From NCBI RefSeq assembly GCF_003751085.1, contig NZ_RJJY01000001.1:4712001-4776000 (forward strand): 64,000 bases of DNA. The letters run 5' to 3'. This document shows positions 1 through 8,203 of this stretch, piece after piece. Source of the DNA: Micromonospora sp. Llam0 (GTDB lineage Bacteria > Actinomycetota > Actinomycetes > Mycobacteriales > Micromonosporaceae). The notes beneath the pieces are model-generated. The model searched no databases, had not been told where the DNA came from, and worked only from the letters and a program-made list of their open reading frames with translations. The position numbers were made by a program, and so were the translations under genes. The number at the start of each line of letters is the position of its first letter. The stretch's first letter is position 1.

Positions 1-277
1 CGTGGTTGGTCTCGTTGCGGACCGCCCTCAGCCGGGGCTCGTCGCGCCCGAGGTCGGCGAGCACCTGGGGGGTGTCGTCGGTGGAGTGGTCGTCGACGAC
101 GATCAGCTCCACGTCGACGCCCTGCTGTTGCAGCGCGCTGCCGGCGCTCTGGGCCAGGAAACGACCGTAGTTGTAGCAGGGGATGATCACCGAAACCCGT
201 GGGGTACGGGACGCGGTGCCGGCCGGCACGGGTGCCGCTACCCGGTTCCTGGGCTGCAACGGACGACGAGGTTCCAC
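1..277 (-). CDS. Family 2 glycosyltransferase, N-terminal part (runs off left edge)
   Basis: The minus strand encodes the start of a GT-A fold, family 2 glycosyltransferase. The first strand and nucleotide-binding turn read VSVIIPCYNYGRFL, followed by LIVVDDHSTDDTPQVL, which carries the Asp pair that binds the nucleotide sugar. Only about 92 residues are in the window; the acceptor half is missing. The start is uncertain: GTG 277 has an AGAAGG sequence about 10 nt upstream, whereas GTG 289 lies almost on top of that site. It follows the flippase gene at once on the same strand and is probably cotranscribed, so it likely adds a sugar to the lipid-linked repeat unit of the exopolysaccharide. 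Donor and acceptor cannot be predicted. Confidence 0.85.
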   Translation of the reverse strand, partial: MEPRRPLQPRNRVAAPVPAGTASRTPRVSVIIPCYNYGRFLAQSAGSALQQQGVDVELIVVDDHSTDDTPQVLADLGRDEPRLRAVRNETNH

Positions 278-294
278 GGAAACGTCCACCTTCT

Positions 295-1890
295 TCAGGG
301 TCTGGTGACAGTGACGAGTGGGGTCGGCGGTTCGGGGGACGGGACCGTACCGGCCGGCGTACGGACATCGGTGGGCCCGGTTTCCGGCGGCTCGGCCGGC
401 GCCCGATCTGCCACCGGTTCCTGACCTGCCGCCGGTTCCTGACCTGCCGGGGTGTCACCGGCCGCCTTGAGCTCCCGCAGCCGGCGCCGCAACCAGGGCA
501 GCAGCGGCCCGGCGAACGCCACGGTCATCACGGCGCCGCCGGCCAGCAGCTGCCACAGCGCCCCCGGCACGGTACGCACCACCAGCAGGCCGAGCGCCAC
601 CGCGGGCACCGCCACGACCAGCGGCAGCACCAGCGCACCGGCCAACGCCCGCAGCCGGACACCGTGCCGACGCAGCGCGACCGCGTACATCGGCAGGATG
701 ATCAACGCACAGACCAGCGCGTGCCCGAACCCGGCACCGATCAGCCCGTACCAGCGCACCCCGAGGATCACCGCGGGGAAGAGCGCGGCCAGCCAGACCA
801 CCTGGGCGACGAACAACGCCCGGCTCGCACCGACCGCGATCAGGAAGGTCGCCACCAGGTCGAACAGCACCCGGAACGCCCCGAAGAAGGCCAGCCCGGC
901 CAACGCGTCGGCCGCCATCGACCAGCGCTGCCCGTACAGCACCGGCACCACGACACTGGCCAACCCGGACAGCAGTACGCCGACAAGCAGCGCGACGGTC
1001 CAGGTCAACGCGGCGGCCGAGACGAATCCGGCGGCCTTACGCCGGGGGTCGGTCACGGTGGCGAAGGCCGGCAGTGCCACCGCCCGGATCGCCACCCCGA
1101 GGGCGCTCATCGGCCAGGTGGAAATGTTGAACGCCAGGGTGTAGAGGCCGAGCATCACCGTTCCTGCGGTGGCCCCGACGGTCAGGTGACCGACGTTCAT
1201 CACCACCCAGGACAGTACGTTGGCGCCGGCCAACGGCACGCCGAACCGGATCAGGCTGCGGGCCACCGCCGGGTCGAACCCGAACGTCGGCCGGGACCGG
1301 GTCAGCACGAACTGCAGTACGGTGACCATCGACTGGGCCACCACCCGGGAGATCGCCAGCGACATCGCTCCGAAACCGAGCAGCACCAGGGCGACCGTGA
1401 CGGTGGTGCTCACCACCAGGCTGGTGCCGTCGAGGCCGAGCTGGGCACGTTGGCGGAACTCCCGCTGCATGACCGCGTACGGCACCACCGACAGGCCGCT
1501 GAGCACCAGGGTCAACGACATCACCTGCACCACCGGGGTGGCCTGCGGGCTGTCCATCGCCGCCGACACCGGCCCGGCCGCCAGCGACATCGCACCGGCC
1601 AGGCCCAGGCTGGTCAGCAACGAGATGGTAGTGACGGTGCCGGCGCGGCCCTGCACCCCGTACCGGATGATGTCCGCGCTCATCCCGAGGTCGGCCAGGG
1701 ACATCACGATGGTCTGCACGGTCAACGCGACCGCGAAGACGCCGAACTCCTCCGGGGCGAGCAGCCGGGCCAGCAGGACGCCGACACCGAGGCTGCCGAT
1801 CCGCAGGGCGATGCTGTTCAGGGTGCTCCACGCGAGGGCACGCTTGACCCGGGCACCGAGCGGGGCCGGTGCGGCTGCGTCAGCTGTCAC
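295..1890 (-). CDS. Wzx-like oligosaccharide flippase (MOP superfamily)
   Basis: A 531-residue polytopic membrane protein that resembles O-antigen/teichoic acid flippases of the MOP superfamily. It opens with WSTLNSIALRIGSLGVGVLLARLLAPEEFG in two short blocks typical of the family and continues as about 12-14 hydrophobic segments. The last ~60 residues are a hydrophilic tail rich in Pro, Glu and Thr, probably cytoplasmic and variable. Its GTG start overlaps the end of the upstream GT4 gene by 11 bp, so the two are translationally coupled. The expected role is moving undecaprenyl-linked repeat units across the membrane for the Wzy-like polymerase encoded at 8204-9574. Assignment as flippase rather than another polysaccharide exporter is by family and context. 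Confidence 0.85.
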   Translation of the reverse strand: MTADAAAPAPLGARVKRALAWSTLNSIALRIGSLGVGVLLARLLAPEEFGVFAVALTVQTIVMSLADLGMSADIIRYGVQGRAGTVTTISLLTSLGLAGAMSLAAGPVSAAMDSPQATPVVQVMSLTLVLSGLSVVPYAVMQREFRQRAQLGLDGTSLVVSTTVTVALVLLGFGAMSLAISRVVAQSMVTVLQFVLTRSRPTFGFDPAVARSLIRFGVPLAGANVLSWVVMNVGHLTVGATAGTVMLGLYTLAFNISTWPMSALGVAIRAVALPAFATVTDPRRKAAGFVSAAALTWTVALLVGVLLSGLASVVVPVLYGQRWSMAADALAGLAFFGAFRVLFDLVATFLIAVGASRALFVAQVVWLAALFPAVILGVRWYGLIGAGFGHALVCALIILPMYAVALRRHGVRLRALAGALVLPLVVAVPAVALGLLVVRTVPGALWQLLAGGAVMTVAFAGPLLPWLRRRLRELKAAGDTPAGQEPAAGQEPVADRAPAEPPETGPTDVRTPAGTVPSPEPPTPLVTVTRP

Positions 1891-3094
1891 TACCGCTCCC
1901 GGCCGCGGTCCGCCCGGCGGCGAACCGCTGCCGGGCCAGGCTCGCCTTGAAGTTCAGCAGGTGGGCGGTCGGATGGGCCATGGCTCCGGCCCGGCGCGGC
2001 AGGTTCAGCCGTTGCTCGACCGCGTGCGCGTAGATGTCCGCCTGCCGCCGGCCGGCGGCCTGCAGACTGAACCGTTCGACGACGGTACGGCGGCCGAACT
2101 CGCCGAGCTCGGCCCGCTGCCGGGGGTCTGCCGTGCCGAGTTCGGTGAGCGCGGCGGCGACCCGGTCGGTGCCGTCGGTGCCGTCGCCGAGGCCGTAGAA
2201 CCCCTGGTCGAGGAAGACCGGCAGGGTCTGCGGGGTGAGCGGCAGCCAGAACCCCTGCTCGCCCTGCACGACGACCGGCTTGGCGAAGGCCATCGCGCGC
2301 AACGCCGAAGACCCCATGCCGATGACGATATCGGCGGCGGCGTACGCGTCGCGCGGGTCGAGCATCGCGCCGGTGAGGGTGACCGCCTCCGCGCCCCGCT
2401 CGGCGTTGGTCTTGTCGGCCGCCTGTTGGATCTCTGCCCGGGCCTCGCCGTCGCCGACGATCAGCAGCCGCATCCGCAGCGCCGGATCGATGCCGGCCAT
2501 CGCCCGGGTCGCGGCGAGCAGCCCTTCGAGTTTGAGCGCGGCCGCCAACCGGGACACCGACACCACGGCGATCTCGTCGTCGGCGATGCCGAGGGCGCGC
2601 CGGGCCGGCCCGGAATCGGTGACCGGGGCGTTGGCGTCGGTGTCGATCGGCGGCTCGATGACGTGCACCTCGGCCCGGTGCGGGCGTTCCTCGACGGCGA
2701 GCTGCTCGGTCCCGACGATCAGCGGCAGATGCCGGGGCACCCAGGCCGGCACCTCCATGGAGAGCACGGTGACCACGAGCGGCACCCCTTGGCGCAGGTA
2801 CGCGCCGTAGGCGGCCTCCAGAGTGGGTGCCCACTCGTAGGCGTGGACCAGGTCGATGCGACGGTGCCGGACGACGTCGGCGATGGCGGTGACGTTGCGC
2901 GGTGACGGCGCCTCGCCCTTCGGTGGGGCCTGGACGAACTCCAGGCCCCACTCGTCGACCATGCTCCGCAGCTCCCCGTCCGGACCGTAGATGATCACCT
3001 CGTGCCCGAGTCCGGCCACGGTCGCCGCGATCTCGATGGCATTGATCTGGCTTCCGCCGATCTCCATCGTGTGCAGGCAAGTGAGGATGCGCAC
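1880..3094 (-). CDS. Family 4 (GT-B) glycosyltransferase
   Basis: A 404-residue GT-B protein. The N-terminal half starts MRILTCLHTMEIGGSQI, where the Gly-Gly-Ser loop is typical of GT4 enzymes. The C-terminal half has the nucleotide-sugar region (VGDGEARAEI) and a late block GMGSSALRAMAFAKPVVV. In most GT4 enzymes this block carries an E-x7-E motif; here the second Glu is replaced by Arg (RAMA) and the first is not obvious, so the donor site is unusual. GTG 3094 is preceded by AAAGGGA at good spacing. It overlaps the flippase gene. Likely role: a retaining sugar transfer in repeat-unit assembly on the cytoplasmic face. Confidence 0.85.
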   Translation of the reverse strand: MRILTCLHTMEIGGSQINAIEIAATVAGLGHEVIIYGPDGELRSMVDEWGLEFVQAPPKGEAPSPRNVTAIADVVRHRRIDLVHAYEWAPTLEAAYGAYLRQGVPLVVTVLSMEVPAWVPRHLPLIVGTEQLAVEERPHRAEVHVIEPPIDTDANAPVTDSGPARRALGIADDEIAVVSVSRLAAALKLEGLLAATRAMAGIDPALRMRLLIVGDGEARAEIQQAADKTNAERGAEAVTLTGAMLDPRDAYAAADIVIGMGSSALRAMAFAKPVVVQGEQGFWLPLTPQTLPVFLDQGFYGLGDGTDGTDRVAAALTELGTADPRQRAELGEFGRRTVVERFSLQAAGRRQADIYAHAVEQRLNLPRRAGAMAHPTAHLLNFKASLARQRFAAGRTAAGSGSDS

Positions 3095-3113
3095 CTAGTG
3101 TCCCTTTCAGTCT

Positions 3114-3152
3114 CGGCAAAGCCGCCCTGCCGATGATTCAACGGCTTCGCCG
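3114..3152 (-). terminator. Hairpin between the giant DUF4082 gene and the GT4 gene
   Basis: Two 11-bp arms (CGGCAAAGCCG and CGGCTTCGCCG on the plus strand) can pair, with the single mismatch becoming a G-U wobble in the minus-strand transcript. The loop is 17 nt. It sits just after the stop of the gene ending at 3162 and before the ribosome site of the GT4 gene. There is no U tract, so it may attenuate rather than fully terminate. Confidence 0.45.
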
Positions 3153-3161
3153 CGACTGTCC

Positions 3162-6100
3162 TCAAGAGTTAGGCGTGAACACGACATCTACCCAGTAGTT
3201 GTGGTTGACCGAGTGGCCGGGGAACACCCAGCCGTACGGGTCGTAGTGGTACACACCCCCGCCGACCAGCACGTGCAGCGGCGACCGGTCCAGTTCGGTT
3301 TCGGCGAACTGGTTGGCCGTCACGGCGTACTGGCCGACCGATGTGTGGTATGAGGCCACATAGGTGGTGTTCGCGAGAATGGGCACCGGCTGGTCGAAGA
3401 TGACCGTCTGCCAACCGGATTCCGTCTCGTCGGTGAACACCGCCGTCGCCAACCGGACACCTTCCAACGTCCAGAGCGAGCCGCGGTGCGTACCGGTGTT
3501 GGCCGGGCCCTTGTAGAACCGGACACCGGTGATCTGACCGGCGACGTCGGAGCGGAACCGCACCCCCACCTCGACCGCGTCCTCGTCGGCCCAGTTCACC
3601 GCCGTGGGCACGTCCTCCGGGCCGAAGATACTCACCGGCGGCACCGACGGGTCGGGGCTCGGGGTCGGCTCAGGGCTCGGCGACGGCGAGCCGGTCGGGG
3701 TCGGCGATCCGGACGGACTCGGCTCGGTCGACGGCGAGGGCTCGGCCGACGGCGTCGGCGACGGTCCGGCCGGTGACGGACTGGTGGTCGGCGTGGGGTC
3801 GGGGTCTACCCCACCGGCACCGGGAACGTACAACGGGTCGATCCAGTAGTTCGCCGAGTTGTACGTCCCGGTGGGGAACCCGCCGCCCGAACCGTACCGG
3901 TAGACACCGTTGTCCCCCGCCGGCGCGCTCAACGGACCCCGCACGTACTCCGAACCGAAGAACCCGGCATCGAACGCGTAGTTGCCGTTCGGCGCGTAGT
4001 ACGACAACACATACGTCGTACCCGCCGACACCGCCACCGGGTCCGCGAACGCCGCCGACTGCCAACCCGTACCGCCACCCTCCGGGAACGTCACCTCCGC
4101 CAGCGGCGCACCACCACCGACCGGCCACAACCGGCCGACCTGGCTACCGGTGTTCCCCGGCCCCCGGTAGAACCGCATCCCGACCACCTCACCGTCCACC
4201 GACGGGGTGAACTTGACGCCGAGTTCGACCGGGTCGCTCTCGCCGACCGAGGACTGCTGCGGGACCGCGTCCGGCTCGAACAGGGTGACCACGTCGTCGC
4301 CGTAGGTAGTGGTGAACGACCAGGTGTACGGCTGCGCCATCGGCACTCCGCCGCTGCTGGCCCGCACCGACGCGGTGTAGGTGTGCAGCGACCGCAGCGC
4401 GGTCGACGGGGTGAACGTCGCGAGTCGGGTCGTACCGTCGTAGGCGACCGTGCCGGCGACCGGCTCGGACGCCGCGTCGACCAGCCCGAACTCCAGCGAC
4501 GATTCGTCGATGTCGACATCGAAGAGCGCGGAGGCCACCACCTCGACCGCCGCACCGGTGGCCCCGGACGTCGGTACGGTCGCGGTGACCGCCGGCTCGT
4601 CCTCGCCCGGCCTGCCGGTCGGCGACGGGGACGGTGTCGGGTCCGAAAGCGGACCGGCCGGCAGGAAGTACGGGTCGATCCAGTAGTTCGCCGAACCGTA
4701 CGTGTCGGTCGGGAACCCGCCGCCCGAACCGTACCGGTAGACACCGTTGTCCCCCGCCGGCGCGCTCAACGGACCCCGCACGTACTCCGAACCGAAGAAC
4801 CCGGCATCGAACGCGTAGTTGCCGTTCGGCGCGTAGTACGACAACACATACGTCGTACCCGCCGACACCGCCACCGGGTCCGCGAACGCCGCCGACTGCC
4901 AACCCGTACCGCCACCCTCCGGGAACGTCACCTCCGCCAGCGGCGCACCACCACCGACCGGCCACAACCGGCCGACCTGGCTACCGGTGTTCCCCGGCCC
5001 CCGGTAGAACCGCATCCCGACCACCTCACCGTCCACCGACGGGGTGAACTTGGTCCCCACCTCCACCGGCAGGCTCTCGCCGGACGCGGTGGTCTGCGGA
5101 GCGGACCCGGATTCGAACAGGGTCACCACCTGATCGGAGAAGGTCGATGTGAACGACCACGAGTACGGCGCGTTCATCGGCACGTCGGCGTCGTCGCTCG
5201 CGGTCACCGTCGCGGTGTAGGTGGTCTGCTCGGTCAGCGGCACCGTCGGCGTGAAGGTGGCCCGCCGGGCCTCGGCGTCGTAGCTGACGGCACCGGGCAC
5301 CGGCTCGTCGGCTGGGCCGACCAACGTGAAATCGATGCTGGCCTCGTCGACCGGCTTGCTGAACACGATCGACGGGGCCACGTCGGCCGGTACGTTCGCC
5401 GCGTCCGCGGTCGGCACCGTCGACGAGACCGTGGGTGGCGCGTCGTCGGCGGTCACGAAGGTCACGTCGGCGTAGTAGTTGGTCGAACCCCACGAGTTGT
5501 TCGGGAAGCCGGGCTCGTCCTCCCGGTAGACACCGTTGCCCACGGTGCCTTCGGTGGCGGGCGCCAGCAGCGGTCCCGAGACGTGATCGGTCAGGAAGTA
5601 GCCGCCGTCGCTGGCGTAGCGCCCTTCCGGCGCGAAGTAGGAGACCACGTAGCTGGTGCCGGCGGAGACCGGGACCGGGGTCGGCAGGCTTACCTGCTGC
5701 CAGCCGGTCTCGGTCTCGTCGGTGAACACGGCCGTGGCCAGCACCGAACCGCCGTTGGTCCAGAGCGTGCCGCGGTGCTCGCCACCGTTGCCCTCGCCCT
5801 TGTAGAAGCGCAGGCCGGTGACCAGACCGTCGATCTGGGGGGTGAACCGCACGCCGACCTCGACCGCCGGCTGGGGGACCAGCGGCTCGCCGTCCGGTTT
5901 GCCGTTGTCGGTCTCGACGAACGCCGGGGTGTCCGGCACCGCCTGGCCGAACAGCGAGTACGGCCCGGAGACCGACAGGGCGACCGGGTCGGACGGGGCA
6001 CCGAGGTTGCCGCTGTCGTCGACCGCCCGCGCCAGCACCACCTGGGTGGCAATGTCGGTGGGCAGGAACTCGTACGTCCAGGAATGCGTACCGGTGGTGG

Positions 6101-7880
6101 CCGGGTGCCAGGTGTCGCCGCCGTTGGTGGAGACCTCGACGCCGGCGACCAGCCCGCCACCGGCGTCGGACGCGGTGCCGGTGACCGTGACCGGCGCGCC
6201 GTGGGCCACCGCGCTGCCGTCGGCCGGTCCGGTGATCGTCGCGGTGGGCGCCAGGACGTCGGCGGACTCGCTGGTCACCACGATGCCGTCCATCGGGGTG
6301 GTCGGCGCCGCGCCCATGTCAGCGAAGAGGTTGACCGTGGCCTGCTGAATCGCGTCGTCGGCGGGCGCACCCGAGCCACCGTCGTGGTAGGCGTCGAGCC
6401 CCCACGACCACTGGATGGTGCCGGCGCCGAAGACCAGCGCACCGCTCGACGCCCGGTACATGGTCATGTGGTGGGTGGTCTCCCCCGGCTTGTTGTCCGG
6501 GCCATAGCCGACCAGGTACTCGGGGGTGTGGCCGGTGGTGGTGGAGAGCCGGAAGGTGCCGGACGGCCGGAAGCCGTTGTCGAGATCCTCGTTGGACTCG
6601 TAGCCGACGGTGTGCGGCGCCAGAGTGGCGGTCTGGCCCGCAGCCAGCTCGGCCACGCCGGTGTGCCGCCAGAACCGCAGCCTGCCCTGCTCGGCGGGGA
6701 CCTGCATGGCCAGGTCGGTGTTGTTCGCCATGTAGAGGTTGCCGACCAGCGCGTTCTCCGGCTCGCGCACCTCGCCGGTCGGGAAGCGTGGGTCACGCCA
6801 CACGCCGGTCCACTCGTCCGACGGGTCGATCCGCGCGTTGTCCCAGGTTTCCTTGTAGCAGACCAGGGTGCGGTACGGCGTACCGTTGCCGTCGACGCTG
6901 TCCTCCCAGCGGACCTTCCAGTAGACCTCGTTGCCGGTGAAGAACGCCAGGTGCACCCCGGCGTCGCGGGCCGCCTCGACGTTGGCCCGCTGCTGCGGGG
7001 ACCAGTACTCGTCGTGCCCGACGGAGACGTACACCTCGTGGTTGAGCAGCGACTCACCACGGACGTCCGCGTCGAGTCCACTGATGTAGCTGACGTCGTA
7101 TCCGTTGCGCTCCAGGAACCGGATCATCGGATACTCGTTGGAGAAGAGGAAGTCGCGCCCCTGCTGAGCACCCCGGGTGGCGAACGGCCGGTTGTAGCTC
7201 AGCTGGTAGGCGCGGTACGCCGGACCCTCGCCCCAGTAGAAGTCCGCGCCGCCGTAGCGGTTGTACGCCTGCCAGGTGGTGTCGGAGGTCTGGAACACCA
7301 GCTGCGAGGTGCTGGTGTCGTCCCGCACGATGAACGGGATGTGGCTGTCACCACCGGTGTCCGAGCGGATGAGCCGGGCGATGTAGACCCCGGAGACGGC
7401 GTCGACCGGTACGTCCCAGGTCGCGCCGACCTGCCAGGTGCCGCAGTCGAAGATCTGGGTGTCGGTGGCGTGCACACAGTCGGCGTCGGTGTTGGCCGCC
7501 AACGGCAGACTCGGGGTCAGGGTCGCCCACTCCCGTGCGCCGTCGCCGCCGTACCAGCCGAGCCGGTAGACCTTGATCGTGTACGCGGACGCCTCGGTCC
7601 GTACCTTGAAACCGACTTGTTCCCCGACGTTCACGCTTGTCGAGGTCGCAAAGCCCTGGATCGTGGGGTCGCCGACCCCGGAAATGTCCCACACCGAACT
7701 CGGCGTTCCCGACTTGCTGTTCTCACAGGCGATCGTGTTGACCGGAGCCACACACGGATCGGTGGACGCGGATGCCGCCGGCATCGCGATCATCAGGGTC
7801 GCCATCATGACGACGGCGGTCGCGACGGCGACGATGTGCCGACTACCGCGATCAACAAATCGAAATACGCCCGCTCTCAC
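3162..7880 (-). CDS. Giant secreted protein: dimethylformamidase-like head, Ig-like domains and four DUF4082 modules
   Basis: A 1572-residue exported protein. GTG 7880 has AAGGGA 8 nt upstream. Residues 1-39 are a signal peptide (basic start, VAVATAVVMMATLMIAMPAASA). Residues ~40-540 resemble the N,N-dimethylformamidase large-subunit/GATase-like family, with motifs YRLGWYGGDGARE, SVGHDEYWS and FFTGNEVYWKVRWE. An Ig-like domain (~545-640) follows. Four DUF4082 modules lie at about 645-790, 925-1070, 1205-1350 and 1420-1572, separated by Big_5-type Ig domains (~800-900, ~1085-1185) and a Pro/Ser/Thr linker (~1358-1421). Modules 2 and 3 are identical over more than 110 residues. It lies between Wzy and GT4 genes, which suggests a role on the extracellular polysaccharide. 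DUF4082 has no proven function that I know of; binding carbohydrate is inference. True amidase activity is not shown. Confidence 0.8.
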   Translation of the reverse strand: MRAGVFRFVDRGSRHIVAVATAVVMMATLMIAMPAASASTDPCVAPVNTIACENSKSGTPSSVWDISGVGDPTIQGFATSTSVNVGEQVGFKVRTEASAYTIKVYRLGWYGGDGAREWATLTPSLPLAANTDADCVHATDTQIFDCGTWQVGATWDVPVDAVSGVYIARLIRSDTGGDSHIPFIVRDDTSTSQLVFQTSDTTWQAYNRYGGADFYWGEGPAYRAYQLSYNRPFATRGAQQGRDFLFSNEYPMIRFLERNGYDVSYISGLDADVRGESLLNHEVYVSVGHDEYWSPQQRANVEAARDAGVHLAFFTGNEVYWKVRWEDSVDGNGTPYRTLVCYKETWDNARIDPSDEWTGVWRDPRFPTGEVREPENALVGNLYMANNTDLAMQVPAEQGRLRFWRHTGVAELAAGQTATLAPHTVGYESNEDLDNGFRPSGTFRLSTTTGHTPEYLVGYGPDNKPGETTHHMTMYRASSGALVFGAGTIQWSWGLDAYHDGGSGAPADDAIQQATVNLFADMGAAPTTPMDGIVVTSESADVLAPTATITGPADGSAVAHGAPVTVTGTASDAGGGLVAGVEVSTNGGDTWHPATTGTHSWTYEFLPTDIATQVVLARAVDDSGNLGAPSDPVALSVSGPYSLFGQAVPDTPAFVETDNGKPDGEPLVPQPAVEVGVRFTPQIDGLVTGLRFYKGEGNGGEHRGTLWTNGGSVLATAVFTDETETGWQQVSLPTPVPVSAGTSYVVSYFAPEGRYASDGGYFLTDHVSGPLLAPATEGTVGNGVYREDEPGFPNNSWGSTNYYADVTFVTADDAPPTVSSTVPTADAANVPADVAPSIVFSKPVDEASIDFTLVGPADEPVPGAVSYDAEARRATFTPTVPLTEQTTYTATVTASDDADVPMNAPYSWSFTSTFSDQVVTLFESGSAPQTTASGESLPVEVGTKFTPSVDGEVVGMRFYRGPGNTGSQVGRLWPVGGGAPLAEVTFPEGGGTGWQSAAFADPVAVSAGTTYVLSYYAPNGNYAFDAGFFGSEYVRGPLSAPAGDNGVYRYGSGGGFPTDTYGSANYWIDPYFLPAGPLSDPTPSPSPTGRPGEDEPAVTATVPTSGATGAAVEVVASALFDVDIDESSLEFGLVDAASEPVAGTVAYDGTTRLATFTPSTALRSLHTYTASVRASSGGVPMAQPYTWSFTTTYGDDVVTLFEPDAVPQQSSVGESDPVELGVKFTPSVDGEVVGMRFYRGPGNTGSQVGRLWPVGGGAPLAEVTFPEGGGTGWQSAAFADPVAVSAGTTYVLSYYAPNGNYAFDAGFFGSEYVRGPLSAPAGDNGVYRYGSGGGFPTGTYNSANYWIDPLYVPGAGGVDPDPTPTTSPSPAGPSPTPSAEPSPSTEPSPSGSPTPTGSPSPSPEPTPSPDPSVPPVSIFGPEDVPTAVNWADEDAVEVGVRFRSDVAGQITGVRFYKGPANTGTHRGSLWTLEGVRLATAVFTDETESGWQTVIFDQPVPILANTTYVASYHTSVGQYAVTANQFAETELDRSPLHVLVGGGVYHYDPYGWVFPGHSVNHNYWVDVVFTPNS
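3878..4215 (-). repeat. Direct repeat copy A, 338 bp, within the giant DUF4082 gene
   Basis: This segment matches 4715-5052 base for base as far as I could compare by eye, with an offset of exactly 837 bp (279 codons, in frame). It codes for the core of DUF4082 module 3 (about residues 1223-1335). Flanking sequence diverges sharply on both sides, which points to recent duplication or gene conversion. Confidence 0.95.
4715..5052 (-). repeat. Direct repeat copy B, 338 bp, within the giant DUF4082 gene
   Basis: Partner of the repeat at 3878-4215. It codes for the core of DUF4082 module 2 (about residues 944-1056). Synonymous sites are also unchanged between the copies, whereas modules 1 and 4 differ strongly in protein and DNA. 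Confidence 0.95.
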
Positions 7881-8203
7881 CGAATGTCCCTTCAGGAGCC
7901 AGCCCGACGCGATACCGCGTGCCTCCCCTGGCTACGCAGCGCCGACGCTACCAGCGTGAGTCAAGCTCACAACCGGGCATGCATCTGGCCCTCGGCGCGA
8001 CCCGGACAGCCCACCCATCACCCATTCGGACAACCGGGCCCAGGCGACGCGTAATGATCTGCATTCACACGGTTAATTGATAGACAATCTTTGAGATGTC
8101 GGATCGACGACCGGCGGCGAATGGACCCACCCCACCGACACCGGCCTCTCGGTCACCGGCCCCTCGGTCACCGGCCCCTCGGTCACCGGTACCCACGGCG
8201 TCG
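7881..8203. other. Intergenic region upstream of the giant DUF4082 gene
   Basis: This 323-bp gap holds the presumed promoter of the gene starting at 7880. An unusually AT-rich patch lies at about 8052-8098 and may be a promoter or upstream element, but I cannot assign clear -35 and -10 boxes. It also carries a three-unit 15-bp repeat at 8141-8185. Short open frames here look like shadows. Confidence 0.4.
8141..8185. repeat. Three tandem 15-bp units downstream of the wzy-like gene
   Basis: Three consecutive units of the form CCGGCCYCTCGGTCA lie 19 bp beyond the stop codon of the polymerase gene (8204). Only one base differs, in the first unit. Each unit contains TGA when read on the minus strand. 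It may have arisen by slippage. Confidence 0.85.

Noticed and set aside
3162..7880. Calling the giant protein a true N,N-dimethylformamidase
   Set aside because: Only the head resembles the large subunit, there is a signal peptide, and no small-subunit gene is nearby; an amidase role on its natural substrate is unproven.
4383..8054. A 1223-codon open frame on the plus strand
   Set aside because: It is antisense to the giant DUF4082 gene and has Arg/Gly/Val-rich composition without any domain; long antisense frames are normal at this G+C content.
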